Origin: Lachnospiraceae bacterium
GTDB lineage: Bacteria > Bacillota > Clostridia > Lachnospirales > Lachnospiraceae
NCBI GenBank assembly: GCA_016283575.1
Contig: JAEEND010000005.1
Coordinates: forward strand, 44,178-108,177
Direction of reading: 5' to 3'
Length of the DNA stretch: 64,000 nt
In this document: positions 45,048 through 54,589 of the stretch, one piece after another
Layout: each line of letters begins with the position of its first letter
Position numbering within the stretch: position 1 is the stretch's first letter
Notes under the pieces: generated by a model
The model's input: the letters and a program-made list of their open reading frames with translations, nothing else
What the model was told of the DNA's origin: nothing
The model's database searches: none
Position numbers and translations under genes: made by a program

Positions 45048-46619
45048 ATGCATAAATTGATTCAGTTTCAGAATATTATTAAAGAATTTGACGGCCAGGT
45101 AGTGCTTAAAGGTATTAACTTAGATATCTACGAAAACGAGTTCGTTACTCTGCTCGGTCCCTCCGGATGCGGAAAGACAACACTTCTTCGAATCCTTGGA
45201 GGTTTCCTTGAACCCAATCAGGGTCGTGTTATTTTTGATGATGAGGATATTACGGATGTTCCCGCACATAAGAGAGATCTGAATACCGTATTTCAGAAAT
45301 ATGCATTATTTCCTCATATGAATGTTTACGATAACATTGCTTTCGGACTTCGTATCAAGAAGGAACCCGAAGATATTATCGCTCAGAAGGTTGCCCGTAT
45401 GCTTAAGCTTGTAGGCCTTGAGGATTACGGTAAGAGAGGCGTAAACGAAATGTCCGGCGGACAGCAGCAGCGAGTTGCAATTGCAAGAGCCCTTGTAAAT
45501 GAGCCCAAGGTCCTTCTTTTGGATGAGCCCCTTGGAGCTCTTGATCTTAAATTAAGAAAAGAAATGCAGCACGAACTTAAGAAGATTCAGAGAGAAGTGG
45601 GCATTACTTTCATATATGTTACACACGATCAGGAAGAAGCTCTTACCATGTCTGACAAGATAGTTGTCATGAAGGAAGGCGAGATTCAGCAGATCGGTAC
45701 ACCTACGGATATTTATAATGAGCCCGTAAACAGATATGTTGCCAACTTCATCGGCGAAAGTAATATTGTTGACGGGATCATGGTGGCAGATCACAAGGTT
45801 ATTTTTGAAGATAAGACATTTGAATGTGTTGACGCAGGCTTCTCTGAAAATGAACCCGTCGACGTGGTTATAAGACCTGAAGACCTTGATATTGTTGCTC
45901 CCAGATCCGGTAAGCTTAAAGGTATCGTTAAGTCGGTATTATTTAAGGGCGTTCATTACGAAACCATCGTTGAAACAAAATCCGGTACATCCATTACCGT
46001 TAAGATGAATGTTCATGATGAAAAGCCCGTATTCAATGAAGAAGCCAATGAAATGATGTCAGCAAACGATTTCTACATCGACCTTGATGACTTAAATGAA
46101 TTGACTGATGCATTTATCATTGCCCATGCGGATGCTCAGGCATGGAATCCTGATACCGACGAGCGTCTTTCGATCCATTCCGTAACATATGATGTTAAGC
46201 CTGAATATGGTAAATATCCCGTTACATTTTCAACTTTGTCAGGTACAAGTGTTACGGTCGACATGATCGTGGAAGAAGAAAACAGAGTAGTCAACTCCGA
46301 ATATGAAGAAGAGATTTTCGCTGTTAACTTCTTTAAAAACGTAGATGAAATAGAAGAATCCATTGCCCTTGATACAGACTTAAAGACCTGGGCCAATGCT
46401 TCGGCATGGAGTCTTGAAGACGGTTCACCCGTAACCATTACAGATGTTATTTACGATTTTGATCCTTCAAATCTTACACCCGGTGTATATCCCGTAACAT
46501 TCAGAACTGAAGGTTATGAATACAAGGTTGATACCACCGATGAAACTCACGTGGGGGATCAGGTAGGACTTAAATTCAGTCCCGAAGATTTACATATCAT
46601 GACTAAGAAAGAATTTTAG
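45048..46619 (+). CDS. potA: Polyamine ABC transporter ATPase PotA with tandem-repeat insertion
   Basis: A 523-residue ATPase; PotA is normally about 350-380. Residues 1-235 are a standard ABC ATPase: Walker [10 protein letters not shown], signature MSGGQQQR, Walker [19 protein letters not shown]. The TOBE region starts normally ([24 protein letters not shown]) and ends normally ([27 protein letters not shown]), but between them are about 177 extra residues made of two tandem modules: 310-395 and 396-486. Each starts T-x-SGTS-x-TV and ends YPVTF. The ATG at 45048 has AGAGGG upstream. Reading frame is intact throughout. Confidence 0.93.
   Translation: MHKLIQFQNIIKEFDGQVVLKGINLDIYENEFVTLLGPSGCGKTTLLRILGGFLEPNQGRVIFDDEDITDVPAHKRDLNTVFQKYALFPHMNVYDNIAFGLRIKKEPEDIIAQKVARMLKLVGLEDYGKRGVNEMSGGQQQRVAIARALVNEPKVLLLDEPLGALDLKLRKEMQHELKKIQREVGITFIYVTHDQEEALTMSDKIVVMKEGEIQQIGTPTDIYNEPVNRYVANFIGESNIVDGIMVADHKVIFEDKTFECVDAGFSENEPVDVVIRPEDLDIVAPRSGKLKGIVKSVLFKGVHYETIVETKSGTSITVKMNVHDEKPVFNEEANEMMSANDFYIDLDDLNELTDAFIIAHADAQAWNPDTDERLSIHSVTYDVKPEYGKYPVTFSTLSGTSVTVDMIVEEENRVVNSEYEEEIFAVNFFKNVDEIEESIALDTDLKTWANASAWSLEDGSPVTITDVIYDFDPSNLTPGVYPVTFRTEGYEYKVDTTDETHVGDQVGLKFSPEDLHIMTKKEF
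45975..46505 (+). repeat. Two tandem protein modules inside potA
   Basis: Module 1 (45975-46232) and module 2 (46233-46505) encode aligned segments: [66 protein letters not shown], and [18 protein letters not shown]. The DNA has diverged, so this is an old duplication. The SxxYD...G-YPVTF pattern resembles surface Ig-like repeats, though PotA is cytoplasmic. Confidence 0.8.
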
Positions 46620-46629
46620 GGAGAGTTTA

Positions 46630-47469
46630 ATGAAACAATTTCGTAAAATGGTTTATCCATATTTGGTATGGAGTGGGGTAATGATCGCAATACCCATGTT
46701 TCTTATTCTTCTTTATGCTTTTACAAAAGAAGGAAACAGTGTTACCAGGTTTGCTTTTAGCCTTGTCAATTTTAAAAGATTTTTAACTGATACGGTTTTT
46801 TTGGAGGTTTTGTATCGCTCATTGAGAATTGCGATTGAAACAACCGTTATATGTATTCTTTTAGGTTATCCCGCAGCTTATTATATTGCAAAAAGCTCAG
46901 AAACCTTAAAGATGCGCTGGGTATTACTTATAACACTTCCCACCTGGATCAACATGCTTGTAAGAACCTATGCATGGACGGGAATTTTACAGGATGACGG
47001 TATCATAAACAGTATTTTAGGGTTTTTCCATTTTGCACCCGTCAAATTCATGTATACGGATTTCGCGGTAATTCTCGGTATGGTTTATAACTTCTTACCC
47101 TTTATGATAATTCAGATCTATACTTCTTTAACCAAGATGGATGTAAGCTTACTTGAAGCCGCAGCCGACCTTGGCGCCAACAGAAGAATGAGCTTTTTAA
47201 AGGTTACACTTCCTTTATCAATGCCCGGAATAATAAGCGGTATCACGTTAGTATTCTTACCCGCCGTTTCCTCATTCTTTATCCCCAGAATGCTGGGAGG
47301 AGGAAACTATGTAATGGTAGGTACTCTTATTGAATCGCAGTTTTTAACAGCCGGTGACTGGAATTTCGGCAGTGCGGTATCCCTTGTTATGGCTGTGATC
47401 ATCATGATCTCCATGTATATCACCAAAAAGGTTGATAAGGGAGAACAGCTGGAAGGAGGGGTTAAGTAA
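46630..47469 (+). CDS. potB: Polyamine ABC transporter permease PotB
   Basis: A 279-residue inner-membrane permease with six predicted helices. The coupling (EAA) loop is LLEAAADLGANRRMSFLKVTLPLSMPGI, the contact for PotA. N-terminal sequence KMVYPYLVWSGVMIAIPMFLILLYAF is typical. GGGAG precedes the ATG. It is followed by potC after one base. Confidence 0.96.
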   Translation: MKQFRKMVYPYLVWSGVMIAIPMFLILLYAFTKEGNSVTRFAFSLVNFKRFLTDTVFLEVLYRSLRIAIETTVICILLGYPAAYYIAKSSETLKMRWVLLITLPTWINMLVRTYAWTGILQDDGIINSILGFFHFAPVKFMYTDFAVILGMVYNFLPFMIIQIYTSLTKMDVSLLEAAADLGANRRMSFLKVTLPLSMPGIISGITLVFLPAVSSFFIPRMLGGGNYVMVGTLIESQFLTAGDWNFGSAVSLVMAVIIMISMYITKKVDKGEQLEGGVK

Positions 47470-47470
47470 T

Positions 47471-48271
47471 ATGAAAAAACAAAAACGCCCCTTCGGCACG
47501 GCATTCATGACATTTATAATCATATTTTTCTATGCGCCCATTCTTTATACCATTATATTTTCTTTTAACGAGAGCAAATCACTTACCACATTTACTGGAT
47601 TTTCTCTTAAATGGTATGAAAAGATGTTTAATAATAACACAATGATGGAAGCCATGTTCTATACCATTATTGTTGCGGTGATCGCCACCATTGTTTCTAC
47701 TTTTGTGGGAACCATCACGGCCATCGGTTTATCGAAATCCGGTAAGGTCGTTAAAAATGTTGTGGAACAGGTGAACCAGCTTCCCATTATGAATCCTGAA
47801 ATAGTTACAGCCATCGGATTGCTTATGCTTTTCAGCGCAATTCATCTTGAGAAGGGACTTTTCACCATGCTTCTTGCCCATATAATGTTCTGTATTCCCT
47901 ATGTAATACTAAGCATTATGCCTAAGCTTCGAAGCCTTAATCCCAACATAGCCGAGGCTGCCATGGATTTGGGAGCAACGCCCTGGCAGGCTCTTGTAAA
48001 GGTAATTGTTCCTCAGGTTATGCCCGGTATCATATCAGGTGCACTTATTGCTTTTACAATGTCATTTGACGACTTCGTAATTTCATATTTTGTAACGGGT
48101 AACGGTGTAAGTAATATTTCCATTCTCGTTTATACGGAGGCAAGAAGAATAAATCCTTCCATCAATGCTCTGTCCACGGTGATCGTCCTTATAATTACCG
48201 TTACGCTTACTTTTGCCAATGTAATTCCTGCAATAAAGGAAAGAAGACAAAGTAAGAAGATTTATGATTAG
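47471..48271 (+). CDS. potC: Polyamine ABC transporter permease PotC
   Basis: A 266-residue permease with about six helices; the coupling loop is IAEAAMDLGATPWQALVKVIVPQVMPGI. FFYAPILYTIIFSFNES is the family start. ATG 47471 is chosen: GGAAGGAGG lies just upstream, and upstream in-frame starts are inside potB. Together with PotB it forms the channel. Confidence 0.96.
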   Translation: MKKQKRPFGTAFMTFIIIFFYAPILYTIIFSFNESKSLTTFTGFSLKWYEKMFNNNTMMEAMFYTIIVAVIATIVSTFVGTITAIGLSKSGKVVKNVVEQVNQLPIMNPEIVTAIGLLMLFSAIHLEKGLFTMLLAHIMFCIPYVILSIMPKLRSLNPNIAEAAMDLGATPWQALVKVIVPQVMPGIISGALIAFTMSFDDFVISYFVTGNGVSNISILVYTEARRINPSINALSTVIVLIITVTLTFANVIPAIKERRQSKKIYD

Positions 48272-48296
48272 AAAATATTTTTTAAGGAGAATATAA

Positions 48297-49352
48297 ATGA
48301 AAAAAGTATTATTAGCACTTGTTGCATCCATGATGATGTTATTATTCGCAGGATGCGGCTCCAAAGAAACACTTAAGATTTACCTTCCGGGTGAATACAT
48401 GAGTGACGATCTTGTTCCTAATTTTGAAAAAGAATACGGATGCAAGGTTGACGTTGAATTATTTGATTCCAACGAAATGATGTACACAAAGCTCATGGCT
48501 GGCGATTCTTATGATGTTTTGATCCCTTCCGATTACATGATCGAAAGACTTATCAAGGAAGATATGTTACAGAAACTTGATTTATCCAAGATTTCCAACA
48601 TGGATGTTATTGTTGATTCATTAAAGACATCCCCTTTAAATGATTTCGATGCGGACAACTCTTATTCCGTTCCTTATTTCTGGGGTACAGTCGGTATTGT
48701 TTACAACAAAAACAATGTATCAATTGAAGATCTTGAAAATGAAGGTTACGGTATCTTTAAGGATACTAAATATAAGGGTCAGATCTATATGTATGATTCC
48801 GAAAGAGATTCCTTCATGATCGCATTAAAGAACTTAGGTTATTCCATGAATACCGACAGCGAGGAAGAAATAAGCGCAGCTTACGACTGGCTTGTTGAAT
48901 TAAATAAGACCATGGAACCTATCTTTGTTACCGACGAAGTAATCGATAACATGGCACAGGGAAGAAAAGATCTTGCAATCGTTTATAGCGGTGATGCAGC
49001 ATATATTCTTGACGAAAACGAAGATATGGGCTTCTTTACTCCTGAAGAAGGTACCAACCTTTGGGTAGATGCAATGGTTATTCCCAAGAATGCATCCAAT
49101 GTTGATCTTGCACATAAGTTCATCGATTTTGTATTAACCTATGACGAATCCTACGCAAATACAGAATCCGTTGGTTACACATCCGTTAATAAGGCTGTTT
49201 ATGAAGCAGTAACGGGAGCGGATGGTCTCTACGAAGGTAACGATGCTTACATTCCCAGAACCGACAATGCCAATGACGAAGTATTCCATGATAACGAAGT
49301 TATCAGAAAGAAGATTTCCGAACTCTGGATCAAGGTTAAAGCTACCAACTAA
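48297..49352 (+). CDS. potD: Polyamine-binding lipoprotein PotD
   Basis: A 351-residue solute-binding protein. A type II signal peptide ends in the lipobox LFAGC with Cys20, so it is anchored to the outer face of the membrane. LKIYLPGEYMSDDLV and SYDVLIPSDYMIERL and the binding residues in PYFWGTVGIVYN match PotD/PotF. AAGGAG precedes the ATG. Last gene of the operon, closed by a strong hairpin. Confidence 0.96.
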   Translation: MKKVLLALVASMMMLLFAGCGSKETLKIYLPGEYMSDDLVPNFEKEYGCKVDVELFDSNEMMYTKLMAGDSYDVLIPSDYMIERLIKEDMLQKLDLSKISNMDVIVDSLKTSPLNDFDADNSYSVPYFWGTVGIVYNKNNVSIEDLENEGYGIFKDTKYKGQIYMYDSERDSFMIALKNLGYSMNTDSEEEISAAYDWLVELNKTMEPIFVTDEVIDNMAQGRKDLAIVYSGDAAYILDENEDMGFFTPEEGTNLWVDAMVIPKNASNVDLAHKFIDFVLTYDESYANTESVGYTSVNKAVYEAVTGADGLYEGNDAYIPRTDNANDEVFHDNEVIRKKISELWIKVKATN

Positions 49353-49356
49353 TAAA

Positions 49357-49392
49357 AAAGGTGATCACATTTAAGTGATCACCTTTATTTTT
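49357..49392. terminator. Bidirectional terminator between potD and the lactonase gene
   Basis: AAGGTGATCAC (49358-49368), loop ATTTAA, GTGATCACCTT (49375-49385), with A's before and T's after, so it works for both converging units. Confidence 0.93.
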
Positions 49393-49413
49393 TATGAATA
49401 AATGCATATAGAT

Positions 49414-50460
49414 TTATAGAATCTCATGGAAGATAATGCAGTTTGGCTTTTCGATCTTCATCTCGGGCCCGTTCATAACTATTGTTTTATCTTCAACATT
49501 CACCGTGAAAAATGTGAGAGTATCGGATTCATGGTTACAGGATACAAGATGCTTGTTATCAGGGAACAGTGCTGCATCTTTGGGATATTCACCGCTTATG
49601 GGAAGACAGAAGAGTTTATCAAGCTTTCCATCCGGTAAGATCTTAAATAAAGTAACGGAATTATCACCTGCGTTGGAGGCAACTATATATTTAAAGTCCT
49701 CTGAAATATTAAGTGCACTGGCAGCGGTTCCTGAAGTATGATAATCATTTAAAGTTGAGATATTCTGAATCTTTTCAAATTCCGGATTGTTGGGTCCCAA
49801 GTTTTTATAAGTATATACGTCGATATAATTCTTTAGTTCGTGAATTATATATAGAACTTTTCCGTCCTTTGAAAACTTGATATGTCTCGGAGCGGATTCC
49901 TGTTCACTTCTTATAATATCCACAAGATGAAGCTTTCCTGTCTTATGATCGAGTGAATATACATTTACATGGTCCATTCCAAGGTCTGCGGCAAGAAGAT
50001 ATTCATCATCACGGGTCATTTTTACGCAATTTACGTGGGGATGGAAATTACGATCTGCAACAGATCCCATTCCCTTTAAATAGATCTCATCGGTTATCGC
50101 GCCGACTTCACCGTTTTCTTTTAATTTAAGAACGGTTATTTTTCCGTCATGATAACCTGCCACCATAATGAATTTGTCATCATAGGAAGTTGAAAGATAG
50201 CAGCCGCGCATTCCGTTGATGGACTGGAAGTTAAGATGTGTAAGTGTACCGTCATCTTTGATCTTGTAGGATTCAATCCCGAGATCGGTTATGGAATAAA
50301 GGAATGAACGGTTGTGAGAAATGGTCATATAAGATGAATTGGATACGATAACCCGGTCTTTTTCGGTGAATCGCCCGTTTTTCATATCAACATCGTAGAT
50401 TGATATACCGTATTTATTTCCCTGAGTATAACTTGAAACATATGCTACGTATTTTTTCAT
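49414..50460 (-). CDS. Lactonase-family beta-propeller protein (YkgB/Pgl-like)
   Basis: A 348-residue seven-bladed propeller of the cycloisomerase/6-phosphogluconolactonase family. Motifs: FHPHVNCVK, AADLGMDHVNVYSLD, PRHIKFSKDGKVLYIIHEL and a late DNKHLVSCNHESDTLTFF. No signal peptide, so it is cytoplasmic. It could hydrolyse 6-phosphogluconolactone, but the substrate of this family varies. GCGAGG upstream on the minus strand supports the ATG at 50460. It stands alone, divergent from the VanY-like gene. Confidence 0.85.
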   Translation of the reverse strand: MKKYVAYVSSYTQGNKYGISIYDVDMKNGRFTEKDRVIVSNSSYMTISHNRSFLYSITDLGIESYKIKDDGTLTHLNFQSINGMRGCYLSTSYDDKFIMVAGYHDGKITVLKLKENGEVGAITDEIYLKGMGSVADRNFHPHVNCVKMTRDDEYLLAADLGMDHVNVYSLDHKTGKLHLVDIIRSEQESAPRHIKFSKDGKVLYIIHELKNYIDVYTYKNLGPNNPEFEKIQNISTLNDYHTSGTAASALNISEDFKYIVASNAGDNSVTLFKILPDGKLDKLFCLPISGEYPKDAALFPDNKHLVSCNHESDTLTFFTVNVEDKTIVMNGPEMKIEKPNCIIFHEIL

Positions 50461-50645
50461 GATTACCTCGCTTAATTTTATATGTCTATATTAGCACATA
50501 CCAATTATATATTAAATTTGTCGGTTGGAATAAATATTTTCTTTGACTAAAAATAAGTGAAAATCTTGTATAATTTTTAAAGAAAAAAATATTTATCTGT
50601 GATCTCGTTTGTGATATTATGTTTTCTGTAAAAGAAGGTAAAGAA

Positions 50646-51707
50646 ATGAACAGGACATTTAAAGAAAAGGCGGTTTTAAAAGCCGCAACCTTTTCAAAAA
50701 AGCACAAACCCTTAAAGCCTTTTGTATTTTTGGGCCTGGGTTTACTGGTAGGCGCATACAATGTATTTCTGTATTTTAAGAATAACAGTAAGAGATACAT
50801 TACCATGGGCCTGTTTGTCATGTTCTTTATTATGAGTTCAAGCTTTGCGACTCCCGAGCAGTCGGCGGATAAAGAAACTTATCTTGCGGATTCCGAATCG
50901 GTAGTTGCCGATGAGGGAGAAACTGTTGTTGCCGTAGCCGAAACAGAAGAATTTACCGACGATCTTTCAATGATCTCCAATGTGTCCGATGAAGATATCG
51001 TTTCAACCGATGTCCTTTCCGAATCTCTTGAAAATGATTTAAAGAATACCGATAATGTTGATAAATTTACAGTAAACGATCTTCTTAAAAAGAAGCAGGA
51101 AAATGAAACCGTAGTTGAAGATACGGAATCTTCTTTTGATAAAAATGCATGGAATCTTATCCTTGTCAATAAGACGCATCCCGTACCTGACGGCTATGAA
51201 GTTCCCCTTACAACCATTAAGGGCAATATGCAATGTGATGAGAGAGTACTTGATATTCTTGTTTCCATGCTCAATGCCGCAGAGGAAGACGGCGTAAATC
51301 TTATGGTTGTTTCTCCTTACAGAGATTATCAGCTTCAGAAGGTCCTTTTTGAAAGAAAGATAAATACATACATGGATTTGGGTCTTTCATATCTGGAAGC
51401 TTATAAGATTGCATCACGTAAGGTAATAGTTCCCGGAGCTTCGGAACATCAGCTTGGTATCGCATTTGATATTGTTACCGGAAGCCATACCACTTTGGAT
51501 TATGAATTCGGCGATACGGAAGCCGGTAAATGGTTAAAAGAACATGGCTCCGAATACGGCTTTATCTTACGATATCCGAGAGGCAAGAATTATATTACCG
51601 GTATTGAATACGAACCCTGGCATTACAGATATGTAGGTGTGGAAGCAGCCACTTACATTATGGAAAACGACCTTACGCTGGAAGAATTTATAGAGAGTCT
51701 TGACTAA
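50646..51707 (+). CDS. VanY-type D-alanyl-D-alanine carboxypeptidase
   Basis: A 353-residue membrane-anchored peptidase M15. Hydrophobic segments lie at about 25-45 and 55-70, then an acidic low-complexity linker (about 75-165) reaches across the wall. The catalytic domain (about 170-350) has SPYRDYQLQ, the zinc ligands in SEHQLGIAFDI (His and Asp) and EPWHYRYVG (His), and the catalytic Glu in the last. It trims the terminal D-Ala from muropeptides. ATG 50646 is preferred over ATG 50619 because AAGG at 50635-50638 is seven bases away. No resistance gene cluster is nearby. Confidence 0.9.
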   Translation: MNRTFKEKAVLKAATFSKKHKPLKPFVFLGLGLLVGAYNVFLYFKNNSKRYITMGLFVMFFIMSSSFATPEQSADKETYLADSESVVADEGETVVAVAETEEFTDDLSMISNVSDEDIVSTDVLSESLENDLKNTDNVDKFTVNDLLKKKQENETVVEDTESSFDKNAWNLILVNKTHPVPDGYEVPLTTIKGNMQCDERVLDILVSMLNAAEEDGVNLMVVSPYRDYQLQKVLFERKINTYMDLGLSYLEAYKIASRKVIVPGASEHQLGIAFDIVTGSHTTLDYEFGDTEAGKWLKEHGSEYGFILRYPRGKNYITGIEYEPWHYRYVGVEAATYIMENDLTLEEFIESLD

Positions 51708-51740
51708 AGATAATCTGAGATAAATCTTATGCTTATGTTT

Positions 51741-51778
51741 AAATGCTCATTCGGAATCGTCCGCATGAGCATTTTGCT
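51741..51778 (+). terminator. Terminator-like hairpin after the VanY-like gene
   Basis: AAATGCTCAT (51741-51750) pairs with ATGAGCATTT (51765-51774) around a 14-base loop, followed by TTTTGCTT. The stem is perfect but the T tract is short. Confidence 0.65.
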
Positions 51779-51807
51779 TGATACATATATAATAAAAGGA
51801 ATTCAGA

Positions 51808-52947
51808 ATGAACAATTACGAATTATTAAAAACGGAAGGAAGAGCTAAAAGAGGACGATTCCATACCGTTCATGGTGATATTGAAACACCTGTGTTTATG
51901 AATGTCGGAACAGCGGCAGCCATTAAGGGCGCTGTTTCCACTCAGGATTTATATGAAATAGGCACTCAGGTGGAATTATCAAATACCTATCATCTTCATG
52001 TACGTCCAGGGGATCAGCTTATAAAGAAAATGGGCGGCCTTCATAAATTCATGAACTGGACAAAGCCCATTCTTACGGATTCAGGCGGATTTCAGGTATT
52101 TTCCCTTGCGGGACTCCGAAAAATAAAGGAAGAAGGCGTTACCTTTCATTCTCATGTGGATGGACGCATTATTTTTATGGGTCCCGAAGAAAGCATGCAG
52201 ATCCAGTCGAATCTCGGCAGCACCATTGCCATGGCTTTTGATGAATGTCCTTCAAGTGTAGCTGACAGAAAATATGTAACCGATTCCGTTGACCGTACTA
52301 CCAGATGGCTTGAACGATGCAAGAAAGAAATGGATCGTTTAAATTCACTTCCGGATACAGTCAATAAAGATCAGATGCTTTTTGGTATCAACCAGGGAGC
52401 CGTTTATGCGGATATAAGGATCGAACATGCGAAGAGGATCTCTGAGCTTGATCTTCCGGGATATGCGGTGGGAGGACTTGCCGTAGGCGAAACTCATGAA
52501 GAAATGTATCATATATTAGATGAAACGGTACCTTATCTTCCTAAGAATAAGCCCACGTATTTAATGGGTGTCGGAACTCCCATAAATATTCTTGAAGGAG
52601 TGGACAGAGGTATTGATTTCTTCGACTGCGTATATCCTTCAAGAAACGGCCGCCACGGTCATGTTTATACCAAATTCGGTAAACTCAATCTGTTTAATGA
52701 AAAGTATGAGCTTGATTCCCGTCCAATAGAAGAAGGCTGCGGCTGTCCCGCATGTAAGCATTATACAAGAGCTTATATAAGACATTTGCTTAAAGCAAAA
52801 GAAATGCTCGGCATGAGACTTTGTGTTCTTCATAATCTTTATTTCTACAATCATCTTATGGAGGATATAAGAACCTCTCTTGATGAAGGCAGATTTGCTT
52901 CTTATAAAAAAGAAGCCATTGATAAAATGCTTCATGGGCAGGATTAA
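51808..52947 (+). CDS. tgt: tRNA-guanine transglycosylase
   Basis: A 379-residue enzyme exchanging G34 for preQ1 in Asp, Asn, His and Tyr tRNAs on the queuosine pathway. Catalytic Asp region LTDSGGFQVFSLAG, GIDFFDCVYPSRNGRHG, and the zinc site GCGCPACKHYTRAY with a later His (LHNLYFYNHLM). AAAGGAATTC provides the ribosome site. It is followed by yajC, a common neighbour. Confidence 0.97.
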   Translation: MNNYELLKTEGRAKRGRFHTVHGDIETPVFMNVGTAAAIKGAVSTQDLYEIGTQVELSNTYHLHVRPGDQLIKKMGGLHKFMNWTKPILTDSGGFQVFSLAGLRKIKEEGVTFHSHVDGRIIFMGPEESMQIQSNLGSTIAMAFDECPSSVADRKYVTDSVDRTTRWLERCKKEMDRLNSLPDTVNKDQMLFGINQGAVYADIRIEHAKRISELDLPGYAVGGLAVGETHEEMYHILDETVPYLPKNKPTYLMGVGTPINILEGVDRGIDFFDCVYPSRNGRHGHVYTKFGKLNLFNEKYELDSRPIEEGCGCPACKHYTRAYIRHLLKAKEMLGMRLCVLHNLYFYNHLMEDIRTSLDEGRFASYKKEAIDKMLHGQD

Positions 52948-52969
52948 TATTAAAATTTCTTAAACTCAC

Positions 52970-52998
52970 TTGATAGACGTGATGTTCTACGTTATCAT
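52970..52998 (+). promoter_or_regulatory. Probable yajC promoter
   Basis: TTGATA (52970-52975), a 17-base spacer, TATCAT (52993-52998). It allows yajC expression apart from tgt. Confidence 0.55.
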
Positions 52999-53027
52999 GT
53001 AATAGATTAATTTTGGAGGTAACTTAA

Positions 53028-53336
53028 ATGGCACTTTTAGCAGCAGGTACCGAGATGAGTTTGGCTTCATCCATAGGAGGCCTTGTAATTCCTCTCGCTA
53101 TATTATTTGTATTTATGTATTTCATGATCATCAGACCTCAGCGTAAAGAGCAGAAGAAGATGTCTGAAATGCTTTCAACTTTGGCTGTTGGCGATTGCGT
53201 TCTTACAAGCAGCGGATTTTACGGAGTAGTCATCGATATCAACGATGATACTGTTATTGTGGAGTTCGGAAATAATAAGAATTGCAGAATTCCCATGCAG
53301 AAAAGCGCAATTTCACAGGTTGATAAAGCTGAATAA
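53028..53336 (+). CDS. yajC: Preprotein translocase accessory subunit YajC
   Basis: A 102-residue single-span membrane protein (helix about 18-36, IPLAILFVFMYFMIIRPQRKEQKK) with the small cytoplasmic domain LAVGDCVLTSSGFYGVVIDI. YajC binds SecDF. TTGGAGG precedes the ATG. Closed by a strong terminator. Confidence 0.96.
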   Translation: MALLAAGTEMSLASSIGGLVIPLAILFVFMYFMIIRPQRKEQKKMSEMLSTLAVGDCVLTSSGFYGVVIDINDDTVIVEFGNNKNCRIPMQKSAISQVDKAE

Positions 53337-53343
53337 TGAATTG

Positions 53344-53370
53344 AAGCCCCTTTTTTCAGGGGCTTTTTTC
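53344..53370 (+). terminator. Terminator after yajC
   Basis: AAGCCCC (53344-53350), loop of eight, GGGGCTT (53359-53365), then T's. Confidence 0.92.
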
Positions 53371-53398
53371 ATGTCCGCTTTTTCTTTATAAATTCTTA

Positions 53399-53427
53399 TT
53401 GAATTTTTGCGGGATATGTAATAAGAT
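53399..53427 (+). promoter_or_regulatory. Probable promoter of leuB-ilvD-ilvB
   Basis: TTGAAT (53399-53404), 17-base spacer, TAAGAT (53422-53427). The leader is about 60 bases; I see no branched-chain leader peptide or T-box in it. Confidence 0.5.
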
Positions 53428-53492
53428 AATTTAAAATCTTTCATACTGTACCACGTTAAAATTTTAAACCGAGACAGAGAGACGAGGAAGAA

Positions 53493-54581
53493 ATGGATTA
53501 TAATATTACATGCATTCCCGGTGACGGTATAGGACCCGAGATAGTAAATGAAGCAAAAAAAGTACTTACGATTGTTGCCTATGAATTCGGACACAAGTTT
53601 CTTTTTAAAGATATATTGATGGGCGGAGCATCCATTGATGTTCATGGCATACCCTTGACGGATGAAGCCATTGCCGATGCCAAGGCTGCCGATGCTGTGC
53701 TTATGGGTTCCATCGGAGGGGATACCAATACATCTCCCTGGTATAAGCTGGAACCTTCAAAGAGACCAGAAGCGGGTTTACTTAAAATAAGAAAAGAATT
53801 AGGCCTTTTTGCCAATTTACGTCCCGCGCTTTTATATAAGGATCTTTCCGATGCATGTGTACTTAAAACAGAGACCAGTAAAGACGGTTTCGACATGATC
53901 ATAGTGAGAGAACTTACCGGAGGTCTTTATTTTGGTAAGAGAGAGACTGTTGTAAAAGACGGAGTCCGAGTTGCCACCGATACTCTTACATATTCGGAAA
54001 CCGAAATAAGAAGAATTGCCATTAAGGCTTTTGAAATAGCAAGAAAAAGAAGATGTAAAGTGACAAGCGTCGATAAGGCCAATGTCCTTGATTCATCAAG
54101 ACTCTGGAGAGCAGTCGTCAATGAAGTTGCAAAAGATTATCCCGATGTGACTCTTGAACACATGCTGGTTGATAATTGCGCGATGCAGCTTGTTAAAGAT
54201 CCTAAGCAGTTTGATGTAATCCTTACGGAAAACATGTTTGGTGACATCCTTTCCGACGAAGCCAGCATGATAACAGGCTCCATCGGAATGCTTGCAAGTG
54301 CCAGCTTAAATGAGACTAAATTCGGTTTATATGAACCAAGCCACGGCTCAGCTCCTGATATTGCGGGAAAGAATATCGCAAATCCCATTGCCACCATTCT
54401 TTCTGCGGCAATGATGCTTAGATTCAGCCTGGATTTAACAGAGGAAGCCGATGCAATAGAGGAATCCGTTAAGAAGGTACTCTCATACGGATACAGAACC
54501 GGTGATCTGTATACCGGAAGAGATAATGAAATAAAGGTAAGTTGTTCGGAGATGGGTGATCTGATCGCCGACAACATTTAG
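53493..54581 (+). CDS. leuB: 3-isopropylmalate dehydrogenase
   Basis: A 362-residue enzyme of leucine synthesis, oxidising and decarboxylating 3-isopropylmalate with NAD. It opens [17 protein letters not shown]; substrate motifs [13 protein letters not shown] and the metal-site [12 protein letters not shown], with the NAD motif [21 protein letters not shown] precedes the ATG. leuC and leuD are not in the window. ilvD starts eight bases later. Confidence 0.97.
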   Translation: MDYNITCIPGDGIGPEIVNEAKKVLTIVAYEFGHKFLFKDILMGGASIDVHGIPLTDEAIADAKAADAVLMGSIGGDTNTSPWYKLEPSKRPEAGLLKIRKELGLFANLRPALLYKDLSDACVLKTETSKDGFDMIIVRELTGGLYFGKRETVVKDGVRVATDTLTYSETEIRRIAIKAFEIARKRRCKVTSVDKANVLDSSRLWRAVVNEVAKDYPDVTLEHMLVDNCAMQLVKDPKQFDVILTENMFGDILSDEASMITGSIGMLASASLNETKFGLYEPSHGSAPDIAGKNIANPIATILSAAMMLRFSLDLTEEADAIEESVKKVLSYGYRTGDLYTGRDNEIKVSCSEMGDLIADNI

Positions 54582-54589
54582 GAGGATTT

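Noticed and set aside
50646..51707. VanY as a glycopeptide resistance cluster
   Set aside because: No vanHAX or vanRS genes nearby; it is a housekeeping-type carboxypeptidase.
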